Notes: generated from the sequence alone by a model not told the origin. 64,000 nucleotides of DNA from Ferruginibacter sp. (GCF_028288465.1 NZ_JAQBNR010000073.1:27080-91079); one strand, 5' to 3'. Counted from the stretch's first letter, positions 27,420 to 35,905 are shown. Translations and numbers: made by a program.

Positions 27420-28633
27420 CCAACGAACATGCTATATCTGACGAAGTACTTGAATTGGTGCAGCTGGCCCTTAGTAGAGGCGATCGTTGGATGGCTTATA
27501 ATCAATCACTTTATTTTATCGATAAAAGTGATGTGCATTTTTTTACATCTCAACAAGAAGCTAATGAATTTGCAAATGACAATTTCAGTGACAGGGATAG
27601 TTTTCATGTCCTTCATTTCAATTCTATGCTGGACATTTTTAAAGAGATTCCTTATAGCGAAAAAATAGTTAATGACCCAGATGCCAACGGACTGTATAAT
27701 CATGAAGGCAACAATTTCACAGACGCTCTGATAGATCATATTGAGCAAAACCAATCATTATTTACATCACAATTAAAAACAAATGTTATGAACAATGAGA
27801 ATTTTCAGTACCTGAGTGACAACCTCAAGTACATGGGTTTCGGTGAGAACCTGAAGCCGGAATTGGAAAAGAACCTGAAAGAAGGCAAGGGCGAATTTCA
27901 GCTGCATTACAAAGCAGAGATTAACAAAAAGCCTTTTGAAGTGACAATGAATTTCCGCAAGTCTGATTCTTCAGACATGTATTTTTTTAATAACTATCAT
28001 GCTTCACTTGAAAAAGGTAATGGGGAAAAAGCTGAGCAAACTTTTTACCTGAATAAGGGTAAAGGCGTTACAGGGAAGGAAGCGTTCAATCTATTGGATG
28101 GCCGGTCAGTGCATAAAGACCTTGTAACAAAAGAAGGTCAGCCATACAAAGCCTGGATGCAGCTTGACTTTGAAAACAAAGACAAGAACAACAATTTTGA
28201 AGTAAAACAATTCCACGAAAAGTATGGCTTTGATTTGAAAGCAGCGGTTGAGAAATTCGCCATAACGGATTTGAAAGAGCTTGATAAAGAGAAGGCTTTA
28301 ATGCAATTGCTTCAAAAAGGGAATGTGCAATCTGTTACTATCGAAAAAGATGGCAGCAGCCATAAAATGTTTATTGAAGCCGATCCTCAGTTCAAAAAAG
28401 TAAATCTATATGATTCCAATATGAAGCTGGTGGCAAAAGAATCAATAGAGAAATATCAATCGTTTGGACAGACAGAAGCTGGAAAGGCGGTTAAGGAAGA
28501 AATGGGAAATGATAAAAAAAAAGAGTTGAAACAGGAGCTTAAACCGGAGAAAGAAAAGGTAGAAAAGAAAAATGATAAAACGCTTTTACCTAAGAAAAGG
28601 GAAAGCAGTAAAAAAGGTTTAGGGGTATCTTAA
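27416..28633 (+). CDS. Unknown protein downstream of traN (DUF3945-like features)
   Basis: 405 residues. The N-terminal 120 residues (acidic, QQEANEFANDNFSDRD) precede a repeated-type domain with FQYLSDNLKYMGFGENLKPELEKNLKEGKGEF, and MNFRKSDSSDMYFFNNYHASLEKGN, YLNKGKGVTGKEAFNLLDGRSVHKDL and KEGQPYKAWMQLDFENKDKNN. These recall DUF3945 proteins of Bacteroidota mobile elements, but I cannot confirm this. The C-terminus is lysine/glutamate-rich. No enzymatic motif. It shares a short related block with the next gene. Confidence 0.7.
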   Translation: MTNEHAISDEVLELVQLALSRGDRWMAYNQSLYFIDKSDVHFFTSQQEANEFANDNFSDRDSFHVLHFNSMLDIFKEIPYSEKIVNDPDANGLYNHEGNNFTDALIDHIEQNQSLFTSQLKTNVMNNENFQYLSDNLKYMGFGENLKPELEKNLKEGKGEFQLHYKAEINKKPFEVTMNFRKSDSSDMYFFNNYHASLEKGNGEKAEQTFYLNKGKGVTGKEAFNLLDGRSVHKDLVTKEGQPYKAWMQLDFENKDKNNNFEVKQFHEKYGFDLKAAVEKFAITDLKELDKEKALMQLLQKGNVQSVTIEKDGSSHKMFIEADPQFKKVNLYDSNMKLVAKESIEKYQSFGQTEAGKAVKEEMGNDKKKELKQELKPEKEKVEKKNDKTLLPKKRESSKKGLGVS

Positions 28634-28673
28634 CAGAAACCCTAAACCCATTTTTTATTTTAAAAATTACAAA

Positions 28674-29438
28674 ATGAATATCGAAAATATTTCAGCTTTA
28701 ATGGGACAGTTGCAATCGTTAGGCTTTGAAAATGCAGGCTATTCACTCTTAAAGCGAATCAGTTTTAAGCCTGAAAATTTTATCCTTTCTCAAAAAATAG
28801 AGAGGGCCAAAGACAGGTTAAGCTTTCAACTATTTTTTGAAAAGGATATCAAGCAAGACATTTATGTTTTGTCACATTATGATGCTATTCTTCAAAAGGA
28901 AACGCCTTTAATTGATGCTGCCATTAATGGCATTAATACCACTAACCTGGAAAAATCAATGATAGAAATTGATTGGAAAAATGCTTTCGATTTTGTTACA
29001 AAAAAGCAATTGAATTTGGAAGATAAAACAGGCTGGGAAAAAGAACTGAAAGTTGAATCGGTGATAGAAGGCCTTTCCGAGTTAGAAAAATCGGAAGCTG
29101 GTAAAGTCGTTTCCGTAGGACTTAAACTAAAATATTGGGCTGGTATTTCATACCAGGAGTTATTTGGGAATATCAGCCCTTTAAAAAACAAGTCCGAAGT
29201 AAGCCAGCGGTTTTATGTTTTTGAAGGCCAAACAGGCATATCAGTAGATGAGGCATATCGGTTTTTACAAATCCGTTGGCTGGAAAAACAGATGCAGGCA
29301 AAAAGAAAGCATACGGATAGTGCAGAAATTGGCGAAACAGAAAAAGACAGCCACACTTCATCTGGAAGCGGACTGCTAAAAAAGAAACGTTTGGGAAGGT
29401 CCAATACCTTTAAGTCCAAAAAGCAAGTGCAGCAATAA
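28674..29438 (+). CDS. Unknown protein related to 27416-28633
   Basis: 254 residues. MGQLQSLGFENAGYSLLKRISFKPENF, LSFQLFFEKDIKQDIYVLSHYDAIL and YVFEGQTGISVDEAYRFLQIR correspond in layout to YLKYMGFGENL, FEVTMNFR..NYHASL and YLNKGKGVTGKEAFNLL in the previous gene, so the two look like diverged paralogues. A basic C-terminal tail with KKKRLGRSNTFKSKKQVQ could bind nucleic acid. Function unknown. It ends the operon that began with the Tra genes. Confidence 0.65.
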   Translation: MNIENISALMGQLQSLGFENAGYSLLKRISFKPENFILSQKIERAKDRLSFQLFFEKDIKQDIYVLSHYDAILQKETPLIDAAINGINTTNLEKSMIEIDWKNAFDFVTKKQLNLEDKTGWEKELKVESVIEGLSELEKSEAGKVVSVGLKLKYWAGISYQELFGNISPLKNKSEVSQRFYVFEGQTGISVDEAYRFLQIRWLEKQMQAKRKHTDSAEIGETEKDSHTSSGSGLLKKKRLGRSNTFKSKKQVQQ

Positions 29439-29447
29439 ATAAAAGAT

Positions 29448-29552
29448 ATGGAACTTTTTAATCCTATGACGGGATTTTATATGGTAATAGACAATGACCC
29501 CAGAATTGGCACTACCCATATCAGTCTTTATAGTTGCAGCAATGGAACTTGA
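29448..29552 (+). CDS. Short ORF after the Tra operon, possibly a truncated gene start
   Basis: 34 codons starting at an ATG 9 bases after the previous gene: MELFNPMTGFYMVIDNDPRI then THISLYSCSNGT. Codon composition and spacing look like a true gene start, but the frame closes early. It may be a remnant of a larger gene cut by the end of the Tra block. Low confidence. Confidence 0.3.
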   Translation: MELFNPMTGFYMVIDNDPRIGTTHISLYSCSNGT

Positions 29553-29740
29553 ATGGCGGGTTAAATCCCGTAATAATTACGAGAGCCGCAATTATGAAGG
29601 TTGCAAAGGTAAATGCTAGTTGTACCTATAACAATTGCATGAATAATTTGGAACAATGCTGATACATCATCTATGCACTGAAAACAAATCAATTTGATCA
29701 TAACTCTATAATGCTTAAGAACCTTTCAAAATAAAAACTT

Positions 29741-30067
29741 ATGGAAACTTTATTTATCCCGAGCGAGAATGATTTTAAAAAGTGGATTAGGGAAGCGGTG
29801 AATGACTGCCTTCGGGACTACGTAGAAAAATCCAGGCAGGGCGAAGAGCCGGAGGATGGCTTACTAAGTAGAAAGGAAATTGCTAAATTTCTTAAGGTAT
29901 CTTTAGTGACTTTGACAGATTGGATGAAGCGTGGTCTTCCATCACATAAGCAAAGGGGTAGGGTTTATTTTATGAAGTCCGAAGTCCTGAATTATATCAA
30001 AGAAAGTAAGATAAATCAACTGAAGTTTGGAAATCGATTCCAAGATATAAAAAGAGAAATAGCGTAG
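29741..30067 (+). CDS. Helix-turn-helix excisionase-like protein
   Basis: 108 residues. LLSRKEIAKFLKVSLVTLTDWMKRGLPSHKQRGRVYFMKSEVLNYIKES is a MerR-like HTH_17 domain of the type used by excisionases and small regulators of Bacteroidota mobile elements. The N-terminal 40 residues are acidic and may mediate dimerisation. It is separated from the Tra block by 300 bases. A role in element excision or in regulating the Tra genes is inferred only from family and place. Confidence 0.8.
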   Translation: METLFIPSENDFKKWIREAVNDCLRDYVEKSRQGEEPEDGLLSRKEIAKFLKVSLVTLTDWMKRGLPSHKQRGRVYFMKSEVLNYIKESKINQLKFGNRFQDIKREIA

Positions 30068-30228
30068 ACAAAATATAGAAAGCCCTGACCTTTGATGTTG
30101 AAGGTTTTTCTTTTTTAGGTCTTTGAAATCGTCGAATAGCATTGGCTATAATGTCGAAAAAAATTACCTTTACAATTATTAATAAGTTCTTTATTTCGTC
30201 AGAAATTTGATGCGTTCGCTTTTATCAT

Positions 30229-30273
30229 TTGTTTGCAAATTGTGTTCTTTGTTTGCAAATTGTTTGCAAATTT
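30229..30273. repeat. Three TTTGCAAA palindromes
   Basis: The octamer TTTGCAAA, itself palindromic, occurs three times in about 45 bases in the context TGTTTGCAAATT, with the last two copies 11 bases apart. It lies in the gap after the excisionase-like gene and before tRNA-Lys. This could be a protein-binding array; no protein is identified. Confidence 0.55.
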
Positions 30274-30430
30274 GAAAAAAGGCTCTTTTTGAACTTATGT
30301 TATACTGCGAATCATCAAACAAAACACGGGACAAACAGGTAATAGACAAGTAGACATTTTTTCATCTAATGTCTATATTAAATTGAAAATCAGTTTCAAT
30401 TCAGTAAGTTTTAAAAACAGGTCATAAAAA

Positions 30431-30452
30431 AAGCCCACTTAAAAAGTGAGCT
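30431..30452 (-). terminator. Terminator after tRNA-Lys
   Basis: Hairpin AAGCCCACTT / AAGTGAGCTT with A-run on the plus strand (a T-run on the minus strand), directly downstream of tRNA-Lys. Confidence 0.6.
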
Positions 30453-30460
30453 TCTAACAG

Positions 30461-30534
30461 TGACCCCTCAGGGACTCGAACCCTGGACCTACTGATTAAG
30501 AGTCAGTAGCTCTAACCAGCTGAGCTAAGGAGTC
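30461..30534 (-). tRNA. tRNA-Lys (anticodon CTT)
   Basis: A 74-base cloverleaf. The 5' acceptor strand GACTCCT pairs with AGGGGTC, the D-loop TTAGCTCAGCTGGTTAGAGC is standard, the anticodon loop is CTCTTAA giving anticodon CTT, and the T arm is CCAGGGTTCGAGTCCCTG. CCA is not encoded. It was probably next to tRNA-Leu before the 30579-46234 element inserted between them. Confidence 0.95.
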
Positions 30535-30551
30535 TTTATCTTACCGATAAA

Positions 30552-30577
30552 AAAAGCAAAACTGCTGTTTTGCTTTT
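30552..30577 (-). terminator. Displaced tRNA-Leu terminator at left junction
   Basis: Perfect hairpin AAAAGCAAAAC / GTTTTGCTTTT, 11-bp stem, 4-base loop, next to the left att core. In the undisturbed chromosome it would sit directly after tRNA-Leu, as the hairpin at 46196-46217 does now. Confidence 0.65.
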
Positions 30578-30578
30578 G

Positions 30579-30595
30579 GGTGCCCACGAAAGGAA
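30579..30595. repeat. Left attachment-site core of the integrated element
   Basis: GGTGCCCACGAAAGGAA, identical over 17 bases to 46218-46234, in direct orientation. The right copy is the 3' end of tRNA-Leu, where tyrosine recombinases commonly recombine. The copy here has no tRNA body attached, as expected for the displaced side. Confidence 0.88.
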
Positions 30596-30643
30596 CATCA
30601 CAAAAGGCTAAAAACGTTACTGGTATTGCATTCTATCTTTTCC

Positions 30644-30662
30644 AAGGTACAATTAAGGTACA
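30644..30662. repeat. Left arm-type repeats, AAGGTACA twice
   Basis: AAGGTACA at 30644-30651 and 30655-30662, spaced by one helical turn, 50 bases inside the left att core. The same octamer occurs near the right end (46098-46105), so they are likely integrase arm-type sites. Confidence 0.5.
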
Positions 30663-30891
30663 CGAAATGTAAAATACTGTACTTTGGAGCGCAAATATAG
30701 GTGGTAAAGAAGAATAGAACAAATGAAATGGTTTACCAATTGTACCCAAAAAAGAAAACTGGATAAAGCAGCTGCCAGAGACGGTACCCATGCATAAAGG
30801 CCAGGGGATATTATAGAAGAAATGGTATATGTTCTTATGTTAAAACTTAATAAAAACCAATACCTGGCTCGTAAATAGAACAAGCACTGTA

Positions 30892-31089
30892 ATGATACAT
30901 AAATTTAAGTTTGGAGATTATGTGCAACATATTTCATCAGGGCGTAAAATGTACATCTCGAGATTAATTTCACCGGGCGATAAATCTTCCTGCCCTATAA
31001 ATATTGCAGATTGCTATGAATGCGCATGGACTGAAGGAAAGCAGGTCTGCAGAGATACTTTTAGTGAAAAATCGTTGGTATCGATCTAG
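30892..31089 (+). CDS. YodC-family (DUF2158) small protein
   Basis: 65 residues. KFKFGDYVQHISSGRKMYISRLI at the start, then ECAWTEGKQVCRDTFSEKSLV at the end match the small YodC/DUF2158 family (FKxGDxVxxxSGGxKMxV..., CxWFDG..., DTFPExSLV). Family function is unknown. It is the first gene inside the element from the left, on the plus strand. Confidence 0.8.
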   Translation: MIHKFKFGDYVQHISSGRKMYISRLISPGDKSSCPINIADCYECAWTEGKQVCRDTFSEKSLVSI

Positions 31090-31146
31090 TCGGGGCCTCA
31101 AATCTCTTGCGCTTACATCAAGTTCATTTGCAATTTTATTTATTAT

Positions 31147-31416
31147 TTAGATAAAATATTCAAAGTGATATTCTTGACCACTTTTTGAAATAACACATCG
31201 TCTACCCATACAATAAGGAAAATCCCACCGACTAACATCACTAACTAATTTATCACTGAATTGCTTTCTAAGTTGTTCTTCTGTACCATAAGTTGAAATG
31301 AATATATTTTCATCTAAATGAACGTTTAGTTGAAGCCATAACACTGATTGAACAGCAATTTCTTTAGGATGAAATTGAAAATCTACTATGGTTGCAATAA
31401 AGTGATGCTTTCCCAT
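31147..31416 (-). CDS. Hypothetical protein, element cargo
   Basis: 89 residues from an ATG at 31416. Balanced composition with a mix of predicted strands and helices; no motif recognised. Convergent to the YodC-family gene, followed by no clear terminator. Not similar to phage structural proteins I know. Confidence 0.55.
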   Translation of the reverse strand: MGKHHFIATIVDFQFHPKEIAVQSVLWLQLNVHLDENIFISTYGTEEQLRKQFSDKLVSDVSRWDFPYCMGRRCVISKSGQEYHFEYFI

Positions 31417-31472
31417 TCCCTGAATGTAACTGATTTAACTGCCATAAGTGGAACTGATATTTTTGATTATAA

Positions 31473-31502
31473 AAAGGGCTACCTGTAAAGACAGAGCCCT
31501 TT
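31473..31502. terminator. Hairpin with A/T flanks
   Basis: Stem AAAGGGCT / AGCCCTTT with a 14-base loop, in a 390-base gene-free gap between 31417 and 31803. It can be a terminator for a transcript reading from either side. Confidence 0.45.
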
Positions 31503-31803
31503 ATGGAACCGTACCCCTAAGAAAACTAAATGCTTTGTTTTTATTGACTGGCTATTATTTGAAAGATAAAGAAGGGCTGATGTTGAAACACCGCCCTGAA
31601 ATAGTGTATTCTATGAAAACATATTAAGTAAGATAGTGCTTATATTTTTTATATGCAATAGTTATAATAAAATATTCCAGTCATGCTTTACAGGTTAGAA
31701 AAATGGTTCTGCTATCAACATACCTTAACTGATTGCTTTCAATGATTGATGAAAAAGGCATACTTCCAGTTTCATTTTGCCTGGTGGAAGGAGTGGAAAT
31801 TTC

Positions 31804-32163
31804 TTACGATTTTACCTGTGTCCATTTAGATATTTTATCCATTAGATTTTTTACATCAAAAGGCTTAGCAACATAATCATCAGCACCACAGGCAATATAC
31901 TTTTCCTTAAGATTTAAACTTGCAGATACCATAATTATTGGAATGGCGCTGTGCGTTTGTTTTAATTCTTTGAATATGTCCCTGCCGTCTTCACGGGTTA
32001 AATAAATGTCAAGCAGGATAAGATCAGGCTTAAATTCTTCTATAACTACTTCTAAATTTTTCCCTGTACGTACTACCGTTACATTATGACGATACGCAGC
32101 AAACAACTGTACATACATATGTGTCAAATCAATTGAGTCTTCAACAATCAGGATGTTAGACAT
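31804..32163 (-). CDS. Single-domain response regulator, element cargo
   Basis: 119 residues from the ATG at 32163 (a TTG two codons upstream is less likely). Receiver domain: ILIVEDSIDL, LILLDIYLTREDGRDIF with phospho-acceptor aspartate near residue 52, MVSASL and YVAKPFDVKNL with the conserved lysine. No output domain. No kinase gene is in the element, so it would respond to a host kinase, or it may be a recent passenger. A signalling gene is unusual in a phage satellite. Confidence 0.85.
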   Translation of the reverse strand: MSNILIVEDSIDLTHMYVQLFAAYRHNVTVVRTGKNLEVVIEEFKPDLILLDIYLTREDGRDIFKELKQTHSAIPIIMVSASLNLKEKYIACGADDYVAKPFDVKNLMDKISKWTQVKS

Positions 32164-32389
32164 GGACAAATTTTCAGAGAAAAAAAGATTTTTAATCTAT
32201 ATTAAACGCCTTAAAATCACATTAACGTATGATTTACATCTTTTTTATTTTTTCCCCGCGACCATAATCATCCAAACATACAGGCAGGATTAAATTGATG
32301 TGTAAGTACAGATGTAAAGACACTGATTCCCATCAGTTGGCAACCTTACAAAAAATTTTCGTTGTAAGTTGCGTACTAAATGAAAAGCC

Positions 32390-32695
32390 ATGGTTTTATT
32401 TCGTCCTCATCATTCAATTTTCACCCAAAATAATGAAGGGCTAATTGATGACATCCCAGATCAATCAATTCCTGACATACAGGAATACAGGCTTTGCAAA
32501 TTGCTTAACTCAAAAGAAATTAAAGTCAGTTGTTCTTGTCACCCCAAAATCGATTCGATTATCCTTGTAAATGCGATGTCTGGAATTTTTGAGTATTCGA
32601 TTGAAACTTTTTGCTGTGGATCTTTTAAGCGGCAGATGGAAGACATAATTTTTTTAAATAAAAATGTGTATCACAAGGCATTAATCAGAGAGTAG
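32390..32695 (+). CDS. Hypothetical cysteine-containing protein
   Basis: 101 residues. The middle has VSCSCHPKIDSIILVNAMSGIFEYSIETFCCGSFKRQMEDII, with four cysteines. No family recognised. Codon composition is normal for the region. Orientation is opposite to the flanking genes, so it is a separate unit, divergent from the response regulator. Confidence 0.5.
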   Translation: MVLFRPHHSIFTQNNEGLIDDIPDQSIPDIQEYRLCKLLNSKEIKVSCSCHPKIDSIILVNAMSGIFEYSIETFCCGSFKRQMEDIIFLNKNVYHKALIRE

Positions 32696-32855
32696 GGTAT
32701 TTCAACTCCTTTTTTACATTCAATCATAGGTCTCCAAATGATTTTCCCCCTGCTGTATTTAGAAACCTAAAAGCCTTTAATATTTCTGTGTAATGCAACT
32801 TTATTGGCCAAACCCGTTAACAGGGTCTTCCATTCCGATCTTGATAAGCCTTTAC

Positions 32856-33371
32856 TCATTGCTTACCGCATTTCCATTTACTACCATCAGTAAAGGCAAC
32901 TTCATAAGGCCAGGCCAAAACAATTTTTTTTCCATCCCGGCTCATAATACTCCATTCGCTTGTTTGTGTTTTACCAGGCCTTATCTGTTCATCATGAAAG
33001 CCACTACCAAAGCCAGCTAGTAAACCAGAGCTCCCCATGTCTGCAGGCTCCCCGAATGCATTTATTCCATACCATCTGAAACGGATAGCCTGAATTTTTT
33101 TATCAGAAACATTTTTATAGGTTAACGAAATGTCTTTATAATTTGAATACTCTTGCTTTACCAGTCGGGATGACAAGACTTTTACCGGTGCTTGTGACAA
33201 TCCCAAAGTATCAAATAATGCTTCTTTGGTGCTGGCTTGTATAAGACTGTCTGTCATCTTTTTTGCTTTCAGTTGAATGTCTAGCGGGTAGTCTTCAAAT
33301 TTTTTTTCTTTTTGGGGACCGTTGCAAGAGAAACAGTAAACTGAAATGATAATGGCGAGCAATTTTCGCAT
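32856..33371 (-). CDS. Secreted lipoprotein, element cargo
   Basis: 171 residues with lipobox (IISVYCFSC, cysteine at residue 16). The body has SNYKDISLTYKNVSDKKIQAIRFRWYGINAFGEPADMGSSG and GFGSGFHDEQIRPGKTQTSEW, then GKKIVLAWPYEVAFTDGSKW, a conserved Bacteroidota pattern of surface/periplasmic lipoproteins that could be DUF5780-like; I cannot confirm that. A surface lipoprotein in a mobile island suggests a fitness or phage-exclusion role, but this is only an inference. Confidence 0.7.
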   Translation of the reverse strand: MRKLLAIIISVYCFSCNGPQKEKKFEDYPLDIQLKAKKMTDSLIQASTKEALFDTLGLSQAPVKVLSSRLVKQEYSNYKDISLTYKNVSDKKIQAIRFRWYGINAFGEPADMGSSGLLAGFGSGFHDEQIRPGKTQTSEWSIMSRDGKKIVLAWPYEVAFTDGSKWKCGKQ

Positions 33372-34139
33372 AAGCTGTTAGGATTAAAAAAATTAAAAAA
33401 TGGGTACGCCAATAATACAAATTAAAATTTTATAAAGCAATGTTCTGAATGCATTTAGCACTAATTTCAGAAGGCAAGTGTCAAAGGCGATATTCGACAT
33501 GATACCCTGCAATCTTTCGTTATTAGGAAAATATCCAGGTAAAGACAATAATGGTCTTATATTTGGGTTTAATGAAAATGCCCCACAGGGTCAGACTGTA
33601 GGGCATAAAAAATCCGGTTAAGAAACCGGGGTAAAGCCTTAATAAAGGCCATTCTTAAAGGAAGGTTACTTCCATCCGTAAACTGTGAAATTTACCTATT
33701 TACAATGTCTGCAGGGAAACTTGAATACACCCCCGCCGGCCTTGTAAACTCTCTTCCCTTTGATTGTTCTCCAGGGAGAGAATACCCATCCGTCTGTACA
33801 AGAACAGACTTGTTTTTTGAAATTCATGATGTTCGATAATCAAATGAATTACGCAATGTGCCAGACTACAGAGCGTCCAGCGGCAGCCCACTGCATAAAC
33901 ATGCAGATACAAAAAAGCCCTGGTTAATTACTCCGGGGCTTTAATAGTTTTAAACAATTTTTTTTCACATAAACTCAAATCAAAGTATGATTTTCATGTT
34001 TGATGCGTATTCATTGTCTGAGATTATCGAAGTTGCAAAGTAAGGAAAACTACTTTACAAAAGCAATAACCCAATAGCGAATAATTACATAAATAGATGT
34101 TATAGGGGGAAATACTTAACCTTTTCAAGTATTGTATTC
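33372..34139. other. Gene-free region with several hairpins
   Basis: No credible ORF in 770 bases. Terminator-like hairpins occur at about 33576-33606 (GCCCCACAG/CTGTAGGGC), 33612-33628 (CCGGTTAAGAAACCGG) and 33913-33944 (AAAGCCCTGG/CCGGGGCTTT). Two short ORFs overlap them and look non-coding. The density of hairpins suggests small untranslated transcripts. Confidence 0.4.
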
Positions 34140-34143
34140 ACAA

Positions 34144-34269
34144 TATCAACACATTTTTGACGATGTTGATAAATTCGTGTTGAAACTAAGAACCGGATGC
34201 TTAGTTTTGATCCAATATTTCAAAGAGCCTCTACTCTTAAGATAAGCCCTCCCGCGAAGAGGGCTTTTT
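34144..34269 (+). ncRNA. Candidate structured small RNA
   Basis: Four hairpins in tandem: TATCAACA/TGTTGATA (34144-34171), AAACTAAG/CTTAGTTT (34183-34207), AAGAG/CTCTT (34224-34239) and AAGCCCTC/GAGGGCTT (34244-34266) followed by TTTTT. The last is a strong rho-independent terminator with no gene before it on the plus strand, so a non-coding transcript is the simplest explanation. No family is recognised. Confidence 0.4.
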
Positions 34270-34696
34270 GATATCTGCAAACGTACCCCTTATAAAGACG
34301 AATTAGTTTTTTTTTGTTTCCACAGATGTTGATTACTTTTTAAAAATCTACTTCTCGGCAAATGGATGACATAAAAGCTATTTCTTAAAGTGCTGACATC
34401 CAAAATTTTTTGTCTTAACTTACCTAAACAAAAAGCACAAGAACCAATGCAATAGTACTATCGGTTTTTATTGGCTGCCGTAAAAGTTAATCACAGAATT
34501 TGTTAATATCGCATGAAACCTTTATGTACAGCGTATTGTGTTGGGTATACATTATTTTTACACCACATTTTAACTATTTGGGTATAATAAAATTTTCAAT
34601 TACCCAGAATTGCATTTTATATTCTCAATCCAATCGGGTAAAACATTGTTACGGCATAACGGAGCTTACTATAATTCAAATTGTACGTTCAGTTAA

Positions 34697-34867
34697 AATG
34701 CTGCTCTTTTAGGTACCAACGCGGCTGCTTGGTTACCAAGAAGCCAAGAAGATACGGTGCAAGGGGAGCGTTTAGATCGGCTAGAAAAAGAAATGCAAAT
34801 TCAAATATCCCAAGCTTCAGTCTTTCATAAAGCTGTGAATGATTCTTTAAAAATGTCACATAGATAG
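34697..34867 (+). pseudogene. ORF fragment without start
   Basis: An open frame of 56 codons after a TAA, with protein-like composition (LLGTNAAAWLPRSQEDTV, then LDRLEKEMQIQISQASVFHK, then AVNDSLKMSHR). There is no upstream ATG in frame. It looks like the C-terminal end of a lost gene, perhaps degraded during element decay. Low confidence. Confidence 0.3.
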
Positions 34868-34965
34868 TTTCTTCCTAAGTGGCACCTTTATATTGCCAAA
34901 TGAGTTAATTTTTCCTTGCAAAAGATCCTTAAAAATTATCTCTGCTGATTCAAGAATATTTAAAA

Positions 34966-35232
34966 ATGATCACATCACTTAAAAAATCGATTATGGCAGA
35001 TGAAGCCCGGCATAGAAGAATAAAAAAAGTAATTCCAGAAATGTACCCGATAAAAGCCTGGTTAAGTACTGATGAAGCCTGTAGCTTTATGAATATGAGC
35101 ATCAATATTTTTCTATCCATGGCGCTTGATAATAACCTTACTGTCTCCCAAGTTGGCGGCAAAAAATTTTATAAGGTGAAAGAGCTTAACGCGGTCTTTG
35201 AAGATCATATTATCATCAGGCAGGTAAAATAA
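34966..35232 (+). CDS. Helix-turn-helix (excisionase-like) protein
   Basis: 88 residues. IKAWLSTDEACSFMNMSINIFLSMALDNNLTVSQVGGKKFYKVKELNAVFEDH is an HTH_17/excisionase-type domain preceded by a charged N-terminus. It is a second such protein in the element, on the plus strand; the other lies at 43649-43885 on the minus strand. Ends in a hairpin (AAAGCCGGCATCAAGCAGGCTTT) that acts as terminator. Its target is unknown. Confidence 0.7.
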   Translation: MITSLKKSIMADEARHRRIKKVIPEMYPIKAWLSTDEACSFMNMSINIFLSMALDNNLTVSQVGGKKFYKVKELNAVFEDHIIIRQVK

Positions 35233-35296
35233 AAAAAGCCGGCATCAAGCAGGCTTTAATTTAATAAATTCTATGTCAGCGGTAATGTTGTAAAGA

Positions 35297-35617
35297 CTAC
35301 CGATAAATTTCATAACCCCGTAAATAATCATTTACTTGCTTTTCTGACTGTTCTTTTGATTGGTTACCAAGGTCATCATGACTGATAATATCGGTCATGA
35401 AAATTGGGTAATCAGCATCGAAAATGTCATATTCGCTTTCTGCTAAAAAATCAGGAGGGTAACAAATTCGAACAGCCTTACCATCCCAAAGAATATCAAA
35501 TGCCTGCTCAGGCGTTAATGATTCCCTATCATCATGTACAACCATTGTTGCACTTTCATACACTTTATTCATTTGCTTTTGTTTGAGAGGGTTTCTAAAA
35601 ACAATGTCTTTTGTCAA
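35297..35617 (-). CDS. Hypothetical acidic protein
   Basis: 106 residues if a TTG at 35617 is used, or 91 residues from the ATG at 35572, which I prefer because TTG starts are rare. It is acidic with no known motif (SLTPEQAFDILWDGKAVRICYPP). The gene overlaps the end of the 35614-35811 gene if TTG is the start, which would suggest coupling. Unknown. Confidence 0.5.
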   Translation of the reverse strand: MTKDIVFRNPLKQKQMNKVYESATMVVHDDRESLTPEQAFDILWDGKAVRICYPPDFLAESEYDIFDADYPIFMTDIISHDDLGNQSKEQSEKQVNDYLRGYEIYR

Positions 35618-35811
35618 TTAAGATGTTCATCCATGAACTGCCGAAGGGCCCGGCCGTCAAACGTTTTTTCTGTTGCCACAGGCTTATTATATTTTTCAAA
35701 AAGAGGGCATGCTTGCTTTAACTCTTTTTCTCTAAAACAAAGTATCGGACAAACATCTCTGTGGGGGCAATTCGTGCACCTGGTATCGGGTATATTTCTG
35801 TATGATGTCAT
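35614..35811 (-). CDS. Small cysteine-rich protein
   Basis: 65 residues. DTRCTNCPHRDVCPILCFREKELKQACPLFEKY carries six cysteines, with CxxC at its start, a zinc-ribbon or metal cluster-like set (CTNCPHRDVCPILC). No named family. It reads into the acidic protein gene on the same strand, so the two are likely one transcript. Confidence 0.55.
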   Translation of the reverse strand: MTSYRNIPDTRCTNCPHRDVCPILCFREKELKQACPLFEKYNKPVATEKTFDGRALRQFMDEHLN

Positions 35812-35905
35812 AAAAATATTTTAAGTGAGTTTTAATTTAATGCCGGGTGGCAATCATTTTTGGGTATTTGTTGATGCTTGCAGTTTCATTAAGTAGGTCA
35901 TTGTA

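Noticed and set aside
16400..30534. Conjugative element using tRNA-Lys as att site
   Set aside because: I could not find a repeat of the tRNA-Lys 3' end at the left edge, and no integrase is present.
30653..30883. ORF of 76 codons on the minus strand at the left end of the element
   Set aside because: Runs into arm-type repeats and the region is a promoter for 30892; the sequence is not protein-like.
33700..33912. ORF on the minus strand
   Set aside because: Composition is unlike neighbours, it overlaps hairpins, and no homologous pattern is recognised.
34144..34269. Retron msr-msd
   Set aside because: No reverse transcriptase gene is nearby.
34500..34712. ORF on the plus strand of 70 codons
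   Set aside because: Unusual residue mix for a coding sequence, rich in Tyr/Ile/His, in a gene-free zone.
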